From an uncultured Collinsella sp. (lineage in GTDB: Bacteria > Actinomycetota > Coriobacteriia > Coriobacteriales > Coriobacteriaceae), in contig CAADSP010000052.1 in NCBI GenBank assembly GCA_900751755.1, forward strand, positions 1 to 9,116: a stretch of DNA of 9,116 bases, written 5' to 3'. Every line of letters begins with the position of its first letter. The first letter of the stretch is position 1. The notes beneath the pieces were generated by a model, which was not told the origin of the DNA, made no database searches, and saw only the letters and a list, made by a program, of their open reading frames with translations. This document shows, in pieces, positions 1 to 7,037 of the stretch. The position numbers and the translations under genes were made by a program.

Positions 1-683
1 CGGTCGTGGCCGAGCAAGATCACCGGCAGCCCGCGCAAGGCAAGGTCTTGCGCCACGTGGTAGCCCGCCTCGCCGGTTACGATGACATCTGCGCCCGCGG
101 CGATGGCGAGCTCTCCAAAGTCGCCCAGGGAGCCGCCCAAAATAGCGACGGTACGGCATGCGTGCTCGGCTTCGCCCCACACACGCGGGTCACTGCCGAA
201 GGCCGTGGCAGCACGGGTGGCAAGATCGCGCAGCGTGCACGGGTCGTTGAGCGTTGCAAGCGCGCCCAGGCCGGTTGCCTCGGGGTCGTCCACATGCTCC
301 AGCGAGCTCATGGGCTCAGCGCCCAGCAACTCACTCAGGCGAACGCGCGCTTCGTGCGAACGGTCCAGGTTGGTGTGGAGCGAAATAATGCTCACGCCGC
401 AACGAGCCGCCTCGTACAGCGCAGCGCTGCACTGGGGGCGTGACGCATCCGCCGGACAAAACGCCTCGGGCGCCTTGATATAGACGGGGTGATGCGTCAG
501 CAGCACGTTGGCACCGGCATCTTGTGCGCGGCGAACATTAGCTTCGGTCGCATCGAGTGCGCAGGCCACGCCAGCAATCTCGGCGGCAGGGTCGCCCACG
601 GAGAGCCCTACATGATCCCAGCCCTCGGCGTCCGCCTTGGGGTAGCGCGCCAGCAGCGCGCGTTCAAGCTCGGCGACGATCAT
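1..683 (-). CDS. Nif3-like dinuclear metal centre protein (3' end cut by window edge)
   Basis: The reading frame starts at ATG 683-681 and stays open for 227 codons to the left edge, so the C-terminus is missing. The Nif3/YbgI/YqfO family forms toroidal hexamers with a two-metal site; its reaction is unresolved, although databases often call it GTP cyclohydrolase 1 type 2. Family marks are visible: WDHVGL at residues 22-27, LLTHHPV at 61-67, HTNLD at 103-107, GEAGYH at 204-209, and GHD at 225-227 just before the edge. By analogy with E. coli YbgI, the metal ligands would be H64, H65, D107 and H226, with a final Glu just outside the window. Short-form family members have about 250-280 residues, so perhaps 25-50 residues are lost. 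The start codon overlaps the cysteine desulfurase stop by four bases (ATGA) with a modest GTAGGT upstream, which points to coupled translation. Family assignment is firm; the biochemical role is not known. Confidence 0.93.
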   Translation of the reverse strand, partial: MIVAELERALLARYPKADAEGWDHVGLSVGDPAAEIAGVACALDATEANVRRAQDAGANVLLTHHPVYIKAPEAFCPADASRPQCSAALYEAARCGVSIISLHTNLDRSHEARVRLSELLGAEPMSSLEHVDDPEATGLGALATLNDPCTLRDLATRAATAFGSDPRVWGEAEHACRTVAILGGSLGDFGELAIAAGADVIVTGEAGYHVAQDLALRGLPVILLGHD

Positions 684-1858
684 GCAGTACCTACGATCGA
701 GAGCAACGTCTGGGCAAAGTCGTCCAGGTCAGCCGGGTCCACGCGGTCATCGAAGGAGATGCGCAGTGCGCCTAGCGCCTGCTCGCGACCAATGCCCATT
801 GCGCTGAGCACGTGGCTCGGGTCCATGCTGCCGCTCGAGCACGCCGAGCCGGCCGAAACCTCAAAGCCGGCGGCGTCGAGCTTGACGATGAGCTCCTCGG
901 AGTCCATGCCGTCGACGTAGATCGAAACCATACCCGGCAGACGATCGGCCTGCGCGTAGTCGCCCATCGTGGCGTGAATGCGCGGGTGGGCCGTAAGCGT
1001 GGCGTAGAGCTTGTTGGAAAGGGTTTGCAGCGTCGCACGCTCCTGGGCCACATGGGGCGCCAGCGTGCGGGCGGCAGCGGCAAAGGCCAGCTGCGTGCGC
1101 AGGTCCTGCGTGCCGGCACGACGACCGGCCTCCTGTCCGCCGCCAAAGATGCGCGGGCGCAGCGGCGTGTGGTTCTTAAGGTAGAGCGCGCCGGATGCCA
1201 CGGGGCCACCGATCTTGTGCGCGGCAACGGTCATGGCGTCAACTCCCAGCTCGGTGACATCGAGCGGAATGTGCAGATACCCCTGGATGGCATCGGTGTG
1301 GAACAGGGCGCCCACGGTATGCGCGGCCGCGGCAAGCTCGCGGATGGGCTGCACCACGCCGGTCTCGTTGTTAGCAACCATAATGCTCACGAGCGCGACG
1401 TCGTCGCCGAGCAGCTCGATGAGCGCGGCAGGCTCGATGTAGCCCGCACGGCAGGGCTGCACCAGGTCGACGGTAAAGCCGGCGGCACGCAGCAGTGGCA
1501 GGTTGTCCAGAATAGAATCGTGCTCGATGGCAGATACGATCACGCGGTTGCGTTTGCGGTCGCGCTGGCGAGCGCCCTCGGCAAGACCGAGGAGCGCCAG
1601 TTGGTTGGCTTCGGTGCCGCCGTTGGTCAGGACGATCTCGGACGGGCGGACGCGTGCGCCAAAGCTGCGGGCAATCTCGCGACGCGCCATTTCTAGGCGC
1701 GCAGCGGCCTTGCGGCCGAGCGAATGCAGCGAGTTGGGGTTGACGCCGGCAAGCTCGCTGTCGTCGTACTCGCGCTGCGCAAGGAGCGCCTCGGCGCGCA
1801 TGGGCGTCGAGGCGGCATAGTCAAGATTCACGGGTATGCGGTTTTGACCTGCGGTCAT
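680..1858 (-). CDS. Cysteine desulfurase, NifS/IscS family (PLP-dependent)
   Basis: This 392-residue protein has the usual length for the family and should convert L-cysteine to L-alanine, passing the sulfur as a persulfide to Fe-S cluster or tRNA thiolation partners in the cytosol. Visible motifs, in order: LDYAASTP (12-19), NPNSLHSLG (40-48), GGTEANQLAL (80-89), EHDSI with PLP-stacking H113, NNETG (163-167), HTDAIQ with D189 and Q192 near the PLP ring, the Schiff-base lysine K215 in AHKIGGP, GGGQEAGRRAGT (239-250), and the active-site loop GSACSSGS with C340, followed by DPSHVL. The loop is of NifS/IscS type, not the SufS type. PVASG after the lysine and A244 in GGGQEAG differ from the common PKGxG and GGGxERG. 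No IscU, SufU or ThiI gene lies beside it within the window, so the sulfur acceptor cannot be named. Its Shine-Dalgarno lies in the end of rpe, six bases separate the two genes, and its stop overlaps the Nif3 gene start. Confidence 0.95.
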   Translation of the reverse strand: MTAGQNRIPVNLDYAASTPMRAEALLAQREYDDSELAGVNPNSLHSLGRKAAARLEMARREIARSFGARVRPSEIVLTNGGTEANQLALLGLAEGARQRDRKRNRVIVSAIEHDSILDNLPLLRAAGFTVDLVQPCRAGYIEPAALIELLGDDVALVSIMVANNETGVVQPIRELAAAAHTVGALFHTDAIQGYLHIPLDVTELGVDAMTVAAHKIGGPVASGALYLKNHTPLRPRIFGGGQEAGRRAGTQDLRTQLAFAAAARTLAPHVAQERATLQTLSNKLYATLTAHPRIHATMGDYAQADRLPGMVSIYVDGMDSEELIVKLDAAGFEVSAGSACSSGSMDPSHVLSAMGIGREQALGALRISFDDRVDPADLDDFAQTLLSIVGTA

Positions 1859-1864
1859 AAGGGT

Positions 1865-2536
1865 TTATGCCTCCTGTGCGGCCTCGTTGCCCAGCTTTTG
1901 CAGCAGCGCAACCTCGGCAGCGGGATCTTCGGACTTAAATATGGCAGAACCGGCCACGAGCACGTTGGCGCCGGCCTTGACGACCTCGGCAATGTTCTTG
2001 GAAGAAATGCCACCGTCGACCTCGATGAGGGGCGAAACGCCGTGACGCTCGCACATGGCCTTGAGCTCGTGGAGTTTAGCGATGGTACCGGGGATAAAGC
2101 TCTGGCCGCCAAAGCCCGGGTTCACGCTCATGAGCAGCACCATGTCGACAACGTCGATAATGCTCTCGAGCACGCAGACGGGCGTGGCGGGGTTGAGCAC
2201 CACGCCGGCCTTGACGCCGCGCTGTTGCAGATGGGTGAGCGTGCGGTGCAGGTGCGTGGAAGCCTCGTAGTGCACGGTGATCATGTCGGCACCGGCGTCG
2301 GCGTACCAATCGACCGTCTCATCGGGGTTCGACACCATCAGGTGCGCGTCGACCGGGACATCGGTGGAGCGCTTGACGGCCTTGAGGATGTCGACGCCAA
2401 AGGTGAGGTTGCCGGTAAAGTGACCGTCCATAACGTCGAAGTGCACGTAGTCGGCGCCGGCGATCTTGTCGAGTTCGCCTTTGAGGTTGGCCATGTCGGC
2501 CGAGAGGACGGACGGAGCGATTTTGATGGAACCCAT
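1865..2536 (-). CDS. rpe: Ribulose-phosphate 3-epimerase
   Basis: This 223-residue cytosolic TIM-barrel enzyme interconverts D-ribulose-5-phosphate and D-xylulose-5-phosphate in the non-oxidative pentose phosphate pathway. The family signatures are all present: APSVLSAD at 7-14, HFDVMDGHF at 32-40, DAHLM at 63-67, MSVNPGFGGQ at 136-145 and EVDGGI at 172-177. By family analogy H32, D34, H65 and D174 bind the metal, and D34 and D174 act as the acid/base pair. The length is typical. The start is supported by GAAAGG eight bases before ATG 2536 and by the conserved IAPSVLSAD beginning a few residues later. It sits 18 bases after gpsA, the widest gap in the window, and six bases before the cysteine desulfurase. 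No unusual residues were seen. Confidence 0.97.
   Translation of the reverse strand: MGSIKIAPSVLSADMANLKGELDKIAGADYVHFDVMDGHFTGNLTFGVDILKAVKRSTDVPVDAHLMVSNPDETVDWYADAGADMITVHYEASTHLHRTLTHLQQRGVKAGVVLNPATPVCVLESIIDVVDMVLLMSVNPGFGGQSFIPGTIAKLHELKAMCERHGVSPLIEVDGGISSKNIAEVVKAGANVLVAGSAIFKSEDPAAEVALLQKLGNEAAQEA
1870..1875 (-). promoter_or_regulatory. Ribosome binding site of the cysteine desulfurase, inside the end of rpe
   Basis: On the coding strand AGGAGG lies 11 bases before ATG 1858. It is formed by the second-last and third-last sense codons of rpe (CAG GAG GCA), so the two genes are likely coupled in translation. The spacing is a little long, but the match to the anti-Shine-Dalgarno is strong. 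Confidence 0.75.
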
Positions 2537-2554
2537 GGTAGAAGCCTTTCTGCG

Positions 2555-3562
2555 CTAGTCGGTGAGTCCGTAGAACTCTTGGGAGGGTACGCGGTCGGTA
2601 AGAATCTCGAGCGCTCTATCCAAAGTAACACCGTTGTAGAGCGTTTGCTCCACGGCAAAGGTGAGCGGAATGTCTACACCCAGTGAACGGGCAAGTTCGC
2701 TGACGCTGCGGGCCGCGACGGCGCCCTCGACAACCATATGCGTGCGCGTCTGGTACTCGTCGAGCGAAACGCCGTGGGCAAACTCGTAGCCAAAGGTGCG
2801 GTTGCGCGAATGCTCCGAGGTACAGGTGGCAATGAGGTCGCCCATGCCGGCAAGTCCCATGCAGGTCATAGCTTGACCGCCACGGGCGTGCACCAGGCGG
2901 CTGATCTCGGCCAGGCCGCGCGTCATGATGAGGGCGAGCGTGTTGTCGCCTGCGCCGGAGCCGGCGGAAATGCCGCACACGATGGCGATGACGTTTTTCA
3001 TGGCGCCGCAAACCTCAACGCCGGTCATGTCTTGCGACAGATAGATGCGGAAGGCCGTGGACAGGAGTAGGTCCTTAAAGGTCTCCCCTATCTGCGGATC
3101 TTCGCTGGCGATGACGGCGGCAGAAAGACCTCCGCGGCAGATCTCCTCGGCATGGTTGGGGCCCGAGAGCGCCGCCACGCGCGACTCGTTGCCGATCTCG
3201 CTGGCGATGACCTCGCTCATGAGCAGGCCGGACTCAGGCTCAATGCCCTTGGTGAGGCAGAGCACTGGGGTATCGGCGGCGATAAAGGGCGCGGCCTGGT
3301 GGCACACACTGCGAAGGTGCGTCGAAGGAACGGCAAAGATGATGGCCTCGGCGCCGTCGAGCGCCTGCACGAGCTCGGTCGTGGCGACGACGTTGCCGGG
3401 CAGCACGTAGTCCACAAGGTAGCGGGGGTTGCGGTGTTCGCCATTGATGCCGGCGGCCGTCTGCTCGCTATGGGCCCACATGGTCACGCGCTCGGCTCGC
3501 GCGGCGGCAAGGCCGGCGACGGCGGTTCCCCAGGAGCCAGAGCCAATCAGCGCAACATTCAT
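2555..3562 (-). CDS. gpsA: Glycerol-3-phosphate dehydrogenase [NAD(P)+]
   Basis: This 335-residue enzyme reduces dihydroxyacetone phosphate to sn-glycerol-3-phosphate, the backbone of phospholipids. The N-terminal Rossmann fold shows GSGSWGT at residues 7-13, and an LTKG with K105 follows. SGPNHAEE lies at 133-140. The helical C-terminal half carries the catalytic lysine K189 in GAMKNVIAI, then GLAGMGDLIATCTS (236-249, with D242) and SRNRTFG (252-258), which contribute to substrate and cofactor binding in the family. SGPNHAEE in place of SGPSFAxE is a familiar variant. The start is fixed by the Rossmann strand MNVALIG at the very N-terminus and by AGGAG six bases upstream. Nine bases separate it from plsY, whose acyl acceptor it makes, so the neighbours are consecutive pathway steps. 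Length is typical. Confidence 0.97.
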   Translation of the reverse strand: MNVALIGSGSWGTAVAGLAAARAERVTMWAHSEQTAAGINGEHRNPRYLVDYVLPGNVVATTELVQALDGAEAIIFAVPSTHLRSVCHQAAPFIAADTPVLCLTKGIEPESGLLMSEVIASEIGNESRVAALSGPNHAEEICRGGLSAAVIASEDPQIGETFKDLLLSTAFRIYLSQDMTGVEVCGAMKNVIAIVCGISAGSGAGDNTLALIMTRGLAEISRLVHARGGQAMTCMGLAGMGDLIATCTSEHSRNRTFGYEFAHGVSLDEYQTRTHMVVEGAVAARSVSELARSLGVDIPLTFAVEQTLYNGVTLDRALEILTDRVPSQEFYGLTD

Positions 3563-3571
3563 GACTCTCTC

Positions 3572-4255
3572 CTACTTATCGTCGGGCTCGGTGACGCGCT
3601 TGGTAAACGAGAGCTTGGACTCCTTACCGGTCATGAGCTTTTTGATGTTCGCACGATGGGCCCACACCACGGTGATGCCGATCATCGCCATGCAAAACTT
3701 AAGTCCTAGGCTGCTGTACGGAAAGACCGCACAAGCGGCAATGGGAAGACCGATGGCCGCGGCAAGCGAGCCCACCGACACGAACTTGGTGATGGCGACG
3801 GCCACGATAAACATGCCCAGCAGCGACAGACCAATGGGCCAGTACCAGGCGAGGATAACGCCCAGACCCACGGCGATACCCTTGCCTCCATGGAAGTTGA
3901 GGTAGGGCGAGAAGATATGGCCCCACACCGCTGCCAGGCAGATGACGCCGAGTATCCAGTCGCCGGCGGCACCGGGAGCCATAATGCTCACGGGGAAGCC
4001 ATAGCCCACGCTCGCAATGAGCGGACGCGCGATAAGGACGCAGATGGCGCCCTTAAGGCAGTCGAGCAGCAGCGTGAGTGCGGCCACCTTGGGGCCGGCC
4101 ACGCGCAGTGCGTTGGTGGTGCCGATGTTGCCGGAGCCCGCCTTGCGAATGTCGGTGTGGTTGAACACGCGGCCCAGGATAAGGCCAAACGGAATCGCCC
4201 CGATAAAGAACGAGACCACGGCGCAGATGGCGGTCAGCAGAATCGGATTATGCAT
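3572..4255 (-). CDS. plsY: Acyl-phosphate:glycerol-3-phosphate acyltransferase
   Basis: This 227-residue integral membrane enzyme transfers an acyl group from acyl-phosphate (made by PlsX) to glycerol-3-phosphate, giving lysophosphatidate. All three conserved loops are visible: GSGNIGTTN at residues 40-48, FHGGKGIAVG at 121-130, and the AHRANIKKLMTGKESKL segment at 199-215. Long hydrophobic stretches lie around residues 4-28, 55-80, 99-118, 127-155 and 163-197, in line with the multi-pass fold of the family. The C-terminal tail is charged. The ATG at 4255 overlaps the end of der by eight bases (ATGCATAA) and has AAGGAG seven bases upstream inside the der coding region, so translation is probably coupled. 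The gpsA gene follows nine bases after its stop. Confidence 0.97.
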   Translation of the reverse strand: MHNPILLTAICAVVSFFIGAIPFGLILGRVFNHTDIRKAGSGNIGTTNALRVAGPKVAALTLLLDCLKGAICVLIARPLIASVGYGFPVSIMAPGAAGDWILGVICLAAVWGHIFSPYLNFHGGKGIAVGLGVILAWYWPIGLSLLGMFIVAVAITKFVSVGSLAAAIGLPIAACAVFPYSSLGLKFCMAMIGITVVWAHRANIKKLMTGKESKLSFTKRVTEPDDK

Positions 4256-5582
4256 CCTTTTGCTCCTTCTTCCTAAAGAAGAGTCGAATGGGCGTGCCGG
4301 AAAAATCGAAGGTCGAGCGCATGCGGTTCTCGACGTAGCGCTGGTAGGTGTCGTTGACCAGGTCGCTGTGGTTGACGAAGAACGTAAACGTCGGCGGGTT
4401 GACGCCCGTCTGGGTCACGTAGTGCATGCGCAGGCGGCGCTTGCCGTCCACCACGGTATGACCGAACTCGCGCAGGTCGGTGAGGAACGTGTTGAGGCGC
4501 GAGGTGCTGATCTTTTGCGAGCGCGTCTTTTCGGCGGCGTCGACCATCGCCCAGATCTTCTCGACGCTGCGGCCGGTCAGGGCCGAGATGCGCAGGTACT
4601 GGGCCCAGGGAGCCATAACGCCCAGACGGCGGTCGATGGTCTCCATGCAGGCCTCGCGCTTACGGTCGTCGTCGAGCAGATCCCACTTGTTGAGCAGCAC
4701 CACGATGGCGCAGCCGCGCTCGATGGCCAAGCCCATGACCTTCTGGTCCTGCTCGGTGACGCCCACGGAGGCGTCGACGACGAGCAACGCCACGTCGGCG
4801 CGGTCGATGGCGCGCAGGCCGCGAACCATGGAGTAGTACTCGATATTCTCGTACACGGTGCTCTTCTTGCGAATGCCCGCGGTGTCGACCATGCGGTAGT
4901 GCTTGCCGTTGCGCTCGACGACCGTGTCGATGGCGTCGCGCGTGGTGCCGGCAATGTTGGACACGATGGAGCGGTCAGCGCCCAAGATGCGGTTGAACAA
5001 CGACGACTTACCGGCATTGGGGCGGCCGATGATGGCAACGTTCAGCGCATCGGGGAACTCGTCGGCGACCTCGTCCTCTTCCTCCGGAAGCAGGGCCACG
5101 ATATCGTCGAGCAGGTCTCCCGTGCCGTGGCCGTGCAGGGCCGAGAGCGGCGTGGGCTCGCCGATGCCGAGCGAATAGAACTCCCAGATGCTGTCGTTCT
5201 CGCGATCGGGGTTGTCGAGCTTGTTCACCAGCAGAAAGACCGGCTTGTCGCAGCGCTTGAGCATGCGAGCGACCGACTCGTCCTCCTCGGTGACGCCGGT
5301 GCGGCCGTCGACCACAAACAGGATGACGGCGGCTTCCTCGGCGGCGGCGAGGGCCTGGTCGCGAATGGACGTGGCGAAGACGTCATCGCTCTTGAGCGGT
5401 TCGATGCCGCCCGTGTCGACGATGGTGAACTCGCGGCCGTTCCAATCGGCCGTGTGGTACGAGCGGTCGCGCGTGACGCCGCGGGACTCATGGACGATGG
5501 CGTCCGAGGTCTGGGCCAGGCGGTTAACGAGCGTGGACTTGCCCACGTTGGGGCGTCCGACGACGGCGACGATAGGTTTCAT
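4248..5582 (-). CDS. der: Ribosome biogenesis GTPase Der (EngA)
   Basis: This 444-residue cytosolic protein has two tandem GTPase domains and a C-terminal KH-like domain; the family is needed for late 50S subunit assembly. Domain 1 shows GRPNVGKST (9-17), DTGG (56-59) and NKLD (120-123). An acidic linker (EEEDEVADE, around 167-175) joins it to domain 2 with GRPNAGKSS (186-194), DTAG (233-236) and NKWD (298-301). The KH-like domain runs from about 355 to the end, with RLRMHYVTQTG (383-393), and a basic tail KKEQK. The frame stays open a further 57 codons upstream to 5753, but that part overlaps the radical SAM gene and does not resemble Der. ATG 5582 begins directly with MKPIVAVVGRPNVGKS and has AAAGGAG five bases upstream, so it is chosen. 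The gap from the preceding gene is 10 bases, and the plsY start overlaps the end. Confidence 0.98.
   Translation of the reverse strand: MKPIVAVVGRPNVGKSTLVNRLAQTSDAIVHESRGVTRDRSYHTADWNGREFTIVDTGGIEPLKSDDVFATSIRDQALAAAEEAAVILFVVDGRTGVTEEDESVARMLKRCDKPVFLLVNKLDNPDRENDSIWEFYSLGIGEPTPLSALHGHGTGDLLDDIVALLPEEEDEVADEFPDALNVAIIGRPNAGKSSLFNRILGADRSIVSNIAGTTRDAIDTVVERNGKHYRMVDTAGIRKKSTVYENIEYYSMVRGLRAIDRADVALLVVDASVGVTEQDQKVMGLAIERGCAIVVLLNKWDLLDDDRKREACMETIDRRLGVMAPWAQYLRISALTGRSVEKIWAMVDAAEKTRSQKISTSRLNTFLTDLREFGHTVVDGKRRLRMHYVTQTGVNPPTFTFFVNHSDLVNDTYQRYVENRMRSTFDFSGTPIRLFFRKKEQKDA
4263..4268 (-). promoter_or_regulatory. Ribosome binding site of plsY, inside the end of der
   Basis: The coding strand reads AAGGAG seven bases before plsY ATG 4255. 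These bases encode Lys-Glu of the FRKKEQKDA tail of Der, so the basic tail and the ribosome binding site share sequence. Confidence 0.8.
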
Positions 5583-5587
5583 CTGCA

Positions 5588-5594
5588 CTCCTTT
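5588..5594 (-). promoter_or_regulatory. Ribosome binding site deciding the der start
   Basis: AAAGGAG on the coding strand lies five bases before ATG 5582 and shares its first two bases with the TAA stop of the preceding radical SAM gene. It supports the short Der start against in-frame starts further upstream. Confidence 0.8.
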
Positions 5595-7035
5595 AATGGG
5601 TAGGGTCAGTGGAAGTGTTAGAGTCGGCAGGCACAATGCCAAGGATGTGCTCCAGGGTATCGAGCAGCTCATGCGGCATGGTCGACACCACATGAACCTC
5701 GGCGCCGCGACTGGTAAGGCTTGCGAGTAAATCGTCACGATGATACTCGTCAAGCGTCATGCCGTCAGCGTTGAACATGAGCTTAGGCACAAAGAGCATA
5801 ACCCCCGAGAGGTCCTGCGGCAGCTGTTCCAGAATGTCGCAGGCGACGATGAGGCCGGTCACGTCCACGTTGCCGCCAAAGTAGCGATTCTTGATGGCCG
5901 TGACGGTGCCGGCGAGCCCCTGCGGCGATTCCACGAAACGTGCCACGGTGTCGCGTGCGCTGGCGCCCGAGAGGCACAGCAGGTGCTGGCTGCGAGCGGC
6001 GATGGCCTCGCGGACGCGGGCCAGTCGCTCGGCATCGGTGGCAAGCACATCGTCCGTCTCGTCTAGGTATGAGCGGATCATGCCGATACCGTCGTAGTAC
6101 TGCGGATAGCCGTCGTAAAAGTCTGCCTCGGGCGGATCGATGCCGGCGTCCAGGTAGAACTCGTCGCTCATCTGGAAAGTGTGGCGGCCAAAACGCTCGA
6201 AGGCGCGGTCCTGGTAGGGACGGATCATGGCAATGGTCTCGCGCGCCAGTTCGGGCTTGTCGCTGTATGACCAGCTAAAGCGGTTCTGATGCTTGGTAAA
6301 ACCGAGCGGCACAATGCCCAGGCTTGTGATTTGCTCGTGCTCCTCGCAAAAGCGCAGGGTCTTTTCCAGCTCCTCGCCGTCGTTCATGCCGGGGCACAAC
6401 ACGATCTGCGCGTGAATCTCGATGCCGGCGGCCATGATGGCCTCGAGTACGTCCATGCCGCGCTGGGCGTTGCGGCCCATCATACGACGGCGGACGTCGG
6501 GGCTCACGGCATGGACCGACACGTTCATAGGGCTCATGTTGCGTTGGATGACGTTTTGCACGTCCTCGTCGGTGAGGTTCGTGAGCGTGACGAAGTTGCC
6601 CTGCAAAAAGCTCAGGCGGTAGTCGTCGTCGCGAATATAGAGCGTGGAGCGGCCGCCCTTGGGCAACATGGTCATAAAGCAGAACACGCAGGCGTTTACG
6701 CAGGTACGCATGCCGTCGAAGATGGGGCCATCGAACTCCAGGCCCCAGTCCTCGCCTGGGAAGCGGTCGAGTTCCACGGGGGTGACGGTGCCGTCGCGCG
6801 GGTCGAATACCTCCAGCTCGACGGTGTCGTCGTCGGCTTCCCAAAGCCATACGATCATGTCGGTGAGCTGCTCGCCGTTGACCGTGAGCACGCGCATGCC
6901 CGGCTCGATACCCACATCCCATGCGGGCGATTCGGGACGCACGTTCTTTACGAGCGCGCCCTCACCCGGCTCGGGGTCGCGGCTTCGCCCGTAATCGGCC
7001 ACCTCGGCGGCGTATGCGGGTACGGTCTGGTCCAT
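5593..7035 (-). CDS. PDZ-like / radical SAM / DUF512 protein, function unknown
   Basis: This 480-residue protein belongs to the DUF512 family of putative Fe-S oxidoreductases. A PDZ-like domain spans about residues 25-78 (ALVKNVRPESPAWDVGIEPG, then RVLTVNGEQLTD). The radical SAM core begins with the CxxxCxxC cluster motif C112, C116 and C119 in RTCVNACVFCF. It continues with family-typical blocks: RDDDYRLSFLQGNFVTLTNL (135-154), SPMNVSVHA (168-176), IVLCPGMNDG (211-220) and MSDEFYLDAG (289-298). The DUF512 region follows to about residue 465, including YFGGNVDVTGL (385-395). The cysteine motif should bind a [4Fe-4S] cluster and SAM, but no substrate is established for the family to my knowledge. 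ATG 7035 lies two bases after the ispH stop (TAACCATG). The nearest good Shine-Dalgarno, AAGGAG, is 14 bases upstream, so reinitiation is likely. The frame extends upstream to 7200 only as overlap with ispH. It is the immediate upstream neighbour of der, a pairing I recall from Firmicutes also. Confidence 0.93.
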   Translation of the reverse strand: MDQTVPAYAAEVADYGRSRDPEPGEGALVKNVRPESPAWDVGIEPGMRVLTVNGEQLTDMIVWLWEADDDTVELEVFDPRDGTVTPVELDRFPGEDWGLEFDGPIFDGMRTCVNACVFCFMTMLPKGGRSTLYIRDDDYRLSFLQGNFVTLTNLTDEDVQNVIQRNMSPMNVSVHAVSPDVRRRMMGRNAQRGMDVLEAIMAAGIEIHAQIVLCPGMNDGEELEKTLRFCEEHEQITSLGIVPLGFTKHQNRFSWSYSDKPELARETIAMIRPYQDRAFERFGRHTFQMSDEFYLDAGIDPPEADFYDGYPQYYDGIGMIRSYLDETDDVLATDAERLARVREAIAARSQHLLCLSGASARDTVARFVESPQGLAGTVTAIKNRYFGGNVDVTGLIVACDILEQLPQDLSGVMLFVPKLMFNADGMTLDEYHRDDLLASLTSRGAEVHVVSTMPHELLDTLEHILGIVPADSNTSTDPTH

Positions 7036-7037
7036 GG

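Noticed and set aside
2537..2554. The 18-base gpsA-rpe gap as a possible promoter or terminator site
   Set aside because: It holds the rpe ribosome binding site and is too short for an intrinsic terminator with stem and U-tract. No -10/-35 pair could be argued within it.
812..2686. Two long plus-strand open frames (812-1696 and 1724-2686) opposite the desulfurase, rpe and part of gpsA
   Set aside because: Same mirror effect: rich in Gly, Val, His and Asp, with no recognisable motif, and fully explained by conserved genes on the minus strand.
4017..5603. A 528-codon open frame on the plus strand opposite plsY and der
   Set aside because: It lies antisense to two unmistakable core genes. Its length follows from G/C-rich third positions in the real genes, which remove stop codons on the opposite strand. 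Its translation is low-complexity in Ala, Val, Asp and His and resembles no family I know.
5583..5753. A 57-residue N-terminal extension of Der
   Set aside because: The Der fold starts at MKPIVAVVGRPNVGKS with a good ribosome binding site. The extension overlaps the C-terminal codons of the radical SAM protein.
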